Source: Thermococci archaeon | GTDB lineage: Archaea > Methanobacteriota_B > Thermococci > Thermococcales > Thermococcaceae | NCBI GenBank assembly: GCA_003663525.1 | Contig: QMUF01000058.1 | Coordinates: 1-8,514 of the forward strand | DNA: 8,514 nucleotides | Direction: 5' to 3' | Shown: positions 5,051-8,514 of the stretch, one piece after another | Layout: the number at the start of each line of letters is the position of its first letter | Numbering within the stretch: position 1 is the stretch's first letter | Notes under the pieces: model-generated | What the model was told of the DNA's origin: nothing | What the model saw: the letters and a program-made list of their open reading frames with translations, nothing else | Databases searched by the model: none | Translations under genes and position numbers: made by a program

Positions 5051-5248
5051 ATGACAATGCCAAAGAATTTAATCCCCATGCCAAAATCAAAATTCCTTAG
5101 AGTCAAGTGCATTGACTGTGGAAATGAACAAATTGTTTTCAGCAACCCTGCTACAAAAGTCCGCTGTTTGGTCTGTGGCTCAACTTTAGTAGAACCCGCT
5201 GGTGGCAGAGGGATTATAAAGGCTAAAGTACTCGAGGTCTTAGAGTGA
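5051..5248 (+). CDS. rps27e: Small ribosomal subunit protein eS27
   Basis: A 65-residue zinc-ribbon protein of the 30S subunit. Cys20, Cys23, Cys39 and Cys42 form the zinc site (CIDC and CLVC), and the core [20 protein letters not shown] matches archaeal S27e closely. The end [20 protein letters not shown] is also typical. The start at ATG 5051 has GAGGTGAGTTAAG before it; a second ATG at 5057 is in frame, but the first matches the family length. It is the second gene of a two-gene ribosomal operon. A T-rich tract after it and a new promoter at 5271-5288 indicate that transcription ends or weakens before aIF2-alpha. Confidence 0.96.
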   Translation: MTMPKNLIPMPKSKFLRVKCIDCGNEQIVFSNPATKVRCLVCGSTLVEPAGGRGIIKAKVLEVLE

Positions 5249-5251
5249 TCT

Positions 5252-5270
5252 CTTTTCTAACTCTTTTCTC
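5252..5270 (+). terminator. T-rich tract after rps27e
   Basis: CTTTTCTAACTCTTTTCTC begins just after the stop codon. Archaeal RNA polymerase terminates on runs of T without needing a hairpin, and none is seen. The interruptions by C make this a moderate candidate. Confidence 0.4.
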
Positions 5271-5288
5271 CAAAACCTTAAAAACTTA
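5271..5288 (+). promoter_or_regulatory. Promoter of the aIF2-alpha operon
   Basis: CAAAACC (5271-5277) followed by TTAAAAACTTA (5278-5288) resembles BRE plus TATA. The predicted start near 5307-5310 leaves a leader of about 25 bases, containing GGGAGATGGTGAAA before the ATG at 5334. Confidence 0.55.
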
Positions 5289-5333
5289 TGACTTGTACCA
5301 ATTAGTAGGATAGAATTTCGGGAGATGGTGAAA

Positions 5334-6161
5334 ATGCCGAGGAGAGCTAGAGAATTTCCGGAAGAGGGGGAGTTTGTTATTGCTACTGTTAAAAGTATTC
5401 ATAATTATGGAGCATTCTTGTCCCTTGACGAGTACTCAGGGAAGGATGGTTTTATGCATATAAGTGAAGTGGCCCCGACTTTTGTTAGAAACATTAGGGA
5501 TTACCTAAAAGAAGGGCAAAAAATCGTGGCCAAGGTCATAAGGGTTGACCCAACCAAGGGTCACATAGACTTGAGTCTCAAAAGGGTTAAGCAGCAGGAG
5601 AGAAAGGCAAAGCTTCAGGAGTTCAAGAGAGGCCAAAAAGCAGAGAATCTCCTAAGAATAGCAGCTGAAAAAGTGGGTAAGGACTTTGAAACTGCGTGGA
5701 AAGAAGTTTGGGTCCCCTTGGAAGAGGAGTATGGAGAAGTTTATGCAGCTTTTGAAGAGGTTGCCCAAAATGGAATAGAAGCCATTAAGGATCTCATTCC
5801 AGATGAATGGCTCCCTGTTCTGGAGAAGATTATAAAGAGCTATGTTGAAATCCCCACGGTTACGATAGATGCCGAATTTGAGATCACGGTTCCCACTCCA
5901 AATGGTGTTGAAGTTATTAAGGAAGCCTTGGTAAAAGCTAGAGATACAGCAAACGAAGAAGAGGGCGTTGATGTTAAATTCAGTTACCTTGGAGCGCCAA
6001 GATACCGCATAGATATCACGGCACCCGATTATTATAAGGCTGAGGCAGTATTAGAGAAAATTGCCTCTGAAATATTGAGTGTTATAAAGCAAGCTGATGG
6101 AGAGGCCTCTCTAATAAGGAAGGAAAAGAAAATAAGGAAAATTAAGAGGAGAGGGGCATGA
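5334..6161 (+). CDS. eif2a: Translation initiation factor aIF2 subunit alpha
   Basis: The alpha subunit of the heterotrimer that carries initiator Met-tRNA to the small subunit. The 275 residues show the usual three parts: an S1-type OB-fold (about residues 11-85, GEFVIATVKSIHNYGAF to HIDLSLKRV), a helical middle domain (about 86-175, with FETAWKEVWVPLEEEYGEVY) and a C-terminal alpha/beta domain (about 176-275, with RYRIDITAPDYYKAEAVLE) that contacts the gamma subunit and tRNA. ATG 5334 is preferred over ATG 5325 because GGTG sits at proper spacing and the family begins MPR-AREFPEEGEF. Position 48, reported as a phosphorylated serine in the P. horikoshii protein, is proline here (VAPTFVRN). 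The stop shares bases with the nop10 start. Confidence 0.96.
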   Translation: MPRRAREFPEEGEFVIATVKSIHNYGAFLSLDEYSGKDGFMHISEVAPTFVRNIRDYLKEGQKIVAKVIRVDPTKGHIDLSLKRVKQQERKAKLQEFKRGQKAENLLRIAAEKVGKDFETAWKEVWVPLEEEYGEVYAAFEEVAQNGIEAIKDLIPDEWLPVLEKIIKSYVEIPTVTIDAEFEITVPTPNGVEVIKEALVKARDTANEEEGVDVKFSYLGAPRYRIDITAPDYYKAEAVLEKIASEILSVIKQADGEASLIRKEKKIRKIKRRGA

Positions 6162-6337
6162 GATTTAAGATTAAGAAATGCCCAAGATGTGGAAAGTACA
6201 CCTTAAAGGAAATCTGCCCACTATGTGGTGAAAAGACAAAGTTAGCTCATCCTCCAAAGTTTTCCCCCGAGGATCCTTACGGGGAGTACAGGAGGAGACT
6301 TAAAAAGGAAATGCTTGGTATAGGGGTGAAAAAATGA
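6158..6337 (+). CDS. nop10: H/ACA RNP component Nop10
   Basis: A 59-residue gene easily missed by length filters. Nop10 bridges Cbf5 and the guide RNA in the archaeal H/ACA pseudouridylation complex. The protein starts MRFKIKKCPRCGKYTLKEIC and carries a zinc ribbon with Cys8, Cys11, Cys20 and Cys23 (CPRC and CPLC). The C-terminal half has the conserved HPPKFSPEDPYGEYRRRLKK, which lies along Cbf5. The length is typical of archaeal Nop10. ATG 6158 overlaps the aIF2-alpha stop as ATGA, and its own TGA overlaps the next ATG (6334) the same way. The three genes therefore form one translationally coupled run. Confidence 0.95.
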   Translation: MRFKIKKCPRCGKYTLKEICPLCGEKTKLAHPPKFSPEDPYGEYRRRLKKEMLGIGVKK

Positions 6338-7119
6338 AAGAAAGTATGATAATTGTCTATGAAAAACCCGAGGTATATGATCCTATATTCATAGAGGGCC
6401 TACCAGGGATAGGATTGGTTGGTAAACTTGCTGCAGAGCATTTGATTCAAGAGCTTAAAGCAAAGAAGTTTGCCGAGCTTTATTCCCCTCGTTTTATGCA
6501 CCAGGTTATAGTAAAGAAAGATTCAACAGTGGATTTGATGAGAAATGAGTTCTACTACTGGAAAAGCCCAGATAAAGAGCATAGAGATTTGATAATTATC
6601 ACTGGAGATACTCAAGTTCCTCCAACTGACAGTTACGGCCACTTTGAGGTTGTTGGAAAAATGCTCGATTTCGTGGAACAGTTTGGCACAAGAGAGATAA
6701 TCACAATGGGTGGTTATCAGGTCCCGGAACTGGATGGAGAACCCAAAGTATTGGCCTCATTTACAGATCTAGAGACAAAGGAAAAATACAAAGAATTACC
6801 GGTGGTCTTCAGAGAAGACGAAGGAGGTGCTATTGTCGGAGCAGCAGGCCTTCTTCTAGGCATTGGAAAACTTAGGGGAATGAAAGGGGTCTGCTTCTTA
6901 GGAGAGAGTCTTGGTTACATTGTAGATGCCAAGGCTGCTAAGGCCGTTTTAAGCGTGGTTGCCAAGGTTCTCAACCTGGAGATTGACATGAGTGCTCTTG
7001 ATGAGAGGGCCAAGGAGACTGAGGAAATACTGAGAAAGGTCCAAGAGATGCAGAGGGCTATGTTTGAACAGCAAGTGCCTCAAGCACCACATGAAGAGGA
7101 AGATAGGGGATACCTCTGA
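6334..7119 (+). CDS. PAC2-family proteasome assembly chaperone (PbaB-like)
   Basis: A 261-residue member of the PAC2 family (COG2047, formerly mislabelled as ATP-grasp superfamily), whose archaeal members PbaA and PbaB help assemble or cap the 20S proteasome. The family signature FIEGLPGIGLVGKLAAEHLI is at about residues 19-38, followed by the conserved DTQVPPTDSYGHF, ITMGGYQVPE and GAAGLLLGIGKLRGMKGVCF stretches. Residues about 215-245 look like an amphipathic or coiled-coil helix. The last residues are GYL: a penultimate tyrosine like the HbYX motif used by proteasome activators to dock on the alpha ring, but with glycine at the hydrophobic position. The start at ATG 6334 follows GGGGTGAAA. 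The gene sits in the aIF2-alpha/nop10 operon. Whether it is PbaA, PbaB or a further paralogue cannot be decided. Confidence 0.85.
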   Translation: MKESMIIVYEKPEVYDPIFIEGLPGIGLVGKLAAEHLIQELKAKKFAELYSPRFMHQVIVKKDSTVDLMRNEFYYWKSPDKEHRDLIIITGDTQVPPTDSYGHFEVVGKMLDFVEQFGTREIITMGGYQVPELDGEPKVLASFTDLETKEKYKELPVVFREDEGGAIVGAAGLLLGIGKLRGMKGVCFLGESLGYIVDAKAAKAVLSVVAKVLNLEIDMSALDERAKETEEILRKVQEMQRAMFEQQVPQAPHEEEDRGYL

Positions 7120-7147
7120 TTTTATTTTTTCCTTTTGAGGTGTTCTT

Positions 7148-8413
7148 ATGTTCATTGATGCAGATCTGCATATTCACTCTCGATACTCCAAAGCAGTCTC
7201 AAAATTAATGACCTTTCCTGTTCTGGCGGCGAATGCAAAGCTCAAGGGGCTTGGAATCGTTGGAACAGGAGATATTTTAAACCCGAGATGGGAAGAGGAA
7301 CTCCTTAAATATGGTCAAAAAGTTGATGAAGGTACTTATGAAATAAAGGGAATAAAGTTTCTCCTTACAGCAGAGGTGGAGGATAATAAAAGGGTACATC
7401 ATCTTCTTCTCTTTCCTAATATTGAAGCAGTAAAAGAAATGCGAGAAAGACTTGAGCGTTATTCTAACGACATTAATAGTGAGGGTAGGCCCCATCTAAC
7501 AATAAATGCTGCTGAAATAGCGGATTTGGCAAACGAGGTGGGGGCTCTAATTGGCCCGAGTCATGCATTTACGCCGTGGACAGCCCTCTATAAAGAGTAT
7601 AATTCCGTAAAAGAGGCCTATGGTAATTATAAGATCCATTTTCTTGAGTTAGGACTTTCTGCTGATTCTTACATGGCCGATAAGATCAAAGCCCATCATA
7701 AGCTCACTTATCTCTCCAATTCTGATGCTCATTCACCAATGCCTCACAGACTTGGTAGAGAGTTTAACCGCTTTGAAGTAGAAGATGCAACTTTTGAAGA
7801 GATTAAGAAAGCTATCTTGAAACGGGGTGGAAGAAAGATTATTCTTAACGCTGGTTTAGATCCAAGACTTGGAAAATATCACTTGACCGCATGTTCAAGG
7901 TGTTATACCAAATACCGACTTGAAGATGCAAAAAGACTGGGATGGAGATGTGAACTCTGTGGGGGAGTTATAAAGAAGGGCGTTCACGATAGGATTCTTG
8001 AGCTTGCAGATACGGATGAAAAGCCCAAAGACAGGCCTCCTTACCTCCATCTTGCGCCTTTAGCTGAAATAATCGCAATGATTCTCAACAAAGGAGTTGA
8101 AACTAAGTCTGTAAAGAGTATATGGGAACGTCTTTTGAAAGAATTTGGAAGTGAGATCAGGGTTCTTGTCGATGCTCCTATAGATGCTATAGCAGAGCTT
8201 ATTGGGGGTGAGATAGCGAAAGCAATCTGGGCTTTCAGAAATGAGAAACTTATTGTTATTCCTGGTGGAGGAGGAAAGTATGGAGAGATAAAACTACCTG
8301 AGGAAGTTAAAAGAGCAAAACTTGAAGATCTCGAGAACATTGAGGTTAGGGGAGAAGACGTGTATTATAAGCCTAAACAAAGTTCAATCTTAAGCTTTTT
8401 AAAGAAAAACTAA
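7148..8413 (+). CDS. endoQ: Endonuclease Q (PHP-domain nuclease for deaminated DNA bases)
   Basis: Cleaves DNA 5' to uracil, hypoxanthine, xanthine and abasic sites; described in P. furiosus and T. kodakarensis, and earlier known only as TIGR00375. The 421 residues match the usual length. PHP-domain metal ligands are visible: His8 and His10 (DADLHIHSRYS), Asp42 (GTGD), Glu76 (TAEVED), His84/85, His139 (GPSHAFTPW) and Asp193/His195 (SNSDAHSP). A zinc finger follows (Cys249, Cys252, Cys268, Cys271: CSRC and CELC), then a C-terminal helical region. The tail QSSILSFL (411-418) is a canonical PIP box, agreeing with published PCNA stimulation of EndoQ. GAGGTG precedes ATG 7148. It lies 28 bases after the PAC2 gene across a T-rich gap, so membership in that operon is uncertain. 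It converges on the next gene with a 4-base overlap. Confidence 0.92.
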   Translation: MFIDADLHIHSRYSKAVSKLMTFPVLAANAKLKGLGIVGTGDILNPRWEEELLKYGQKVDEGTYEIKGIKFLLTAEVEDNKRVHHLLLFPNIEAVKEMRERLERYSNDINSEGRPHLTINAAEIADLANEVGALIGPSHAFTPWTALYKEYNSVKEAYGNYKIHFLELGLSADSYMADKIKAHHKLTYLSNSDAHSPMPHRLGREFNRFEVEDATFEEIKKAILKRGGRKIILNAGLDPRLGKYHLTACSRCYTKYRLEDAKRLGWRCELCGGVIKKGVHDRILELADTDEKPKDRPPYLHLAPLAEIIAMILNKGVETKSVKSIWERLLKEFGSEIRVLVDAPIDAIAELIGGEIAKAIWAFRNEKLIVIPGGGGKYGEIKLPEEVKRAKLEDLENIEVRGEDVYYKPKQSSILSFLKKN

Positions 8414-8514
8414 ATGCATTTTCCTCTCATATCTATTTTGTCTTTGATCTTTTTACAGACTTCTCTAAGTTTTCGAGCGTTCTCTTCTGGGATTCCATCG
8501 TAGGTGAACTCCCA
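8410..8514 (-). CDS. Unidentified protein, C-terminal 34 residues (runs off right edge)
   Basis: On the minus strand a frame enters from the right edge and ends at TAG (8412-8410), overlapping the EndoQ stop by four bases tail to tail. The visible residues begin WEFTYDGIPEENARKLREVC and continue into a lysine-rich helix ending GKCI. The composition is typical of a real coding end: charged, helical and free of stops. I do not recognise the family, and too little is visible to suggest a role. Confidence 0.55.
   Translation of the reverse strand, partial: WEFTYDGIPEENARKLREVCKKIKDKIDMRGKCI

Noticed and set aside
7120..7136. T-rich tract between the PAC2 gene and EndoQ as a terminator
   Set aside because: It could terminate, but no promoter is visible for EndoQ in the 28-base gap, so readthrough is at least as likely.
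1..8514. CRISPR array, tRNA or rRNA gene, insertion sequence or attachment site
   Set aside because: No regularly spaced repeats, cloverleaf, transposase frame or terminal inverted repeats were found on either strand.

Overview
The window reads as a chromosomal segment of a low-GC member of the Thermococcales (Thermococcus/Pyrococcus group). The evidence is the set of archaeal information-processing genes (TFS, PCNA, GINS, aIF2-alpha, Nop10, L44e, S27e, EndoQ), their close match to remembered Pyrococcus furiosus sequences, G-rich ribosome binding sites of the GGTGA type, BRE/TATA promoters, and ATGA overlaps between genes. Nothing in it looks like a virus, plasmid, insertion sequence or CRISPR array.

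Layout. Positions 1-156 hold the start of an unidentified minus-strand gene. Its leader (160-222) has the architecture of a C/D box guide RNA with a well-placed promoter. A GC-rich hairpin-forming island lies at 266-304. An uncharacterised 190-residue minus-strand gene fills 451-1023, followed by a 443-base intergenic region (1024-1466) with one doubtful mini-ORF. A plus-strand replication/transcription cluster occupies 1467-3316: transcript cleavage factor TFS, a 56-residue unknown, the sliding clamp PCNA, and a GINS subunit. At 3326-3759 lies a gene graveyard: the N-terminal iron-sulfur motif of a molybdopterin oxidoreductase joined to the C-terminal third of an aldo-keto reductase that carries an in-frame stop. 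A two-gene split LysO/DUF340 amino-acid exporter follows (3798-4621). A translation/RNP cluster runs from 4761 to 7119: L44e and S27e, then, from a separate promoter, aIF2-alpha, Nop10 (a short gene at 6158-6337) and a PAC2-family proteasome assembly chaperone. The last full gene (7148-8413) is a PHP-domain endonuclease Q whose C-terminus carries a PCNA-binding motif. It converges on a minus-strand gene that enters the right edge.

Function together. PCNA, GINS and EndoQ are replication and repair partners, TFS serves RNA polymerase, and L44e/S27e/aIF2-alpha/Nop10 serve ribosomes and their RNA modification. This is mostly core machinery. The least explained parts are the candidate guide RNA fused to an mRNA leader, the GC island, the structured L44e leader, two uncharacterised small genes and the fused gene remnants.
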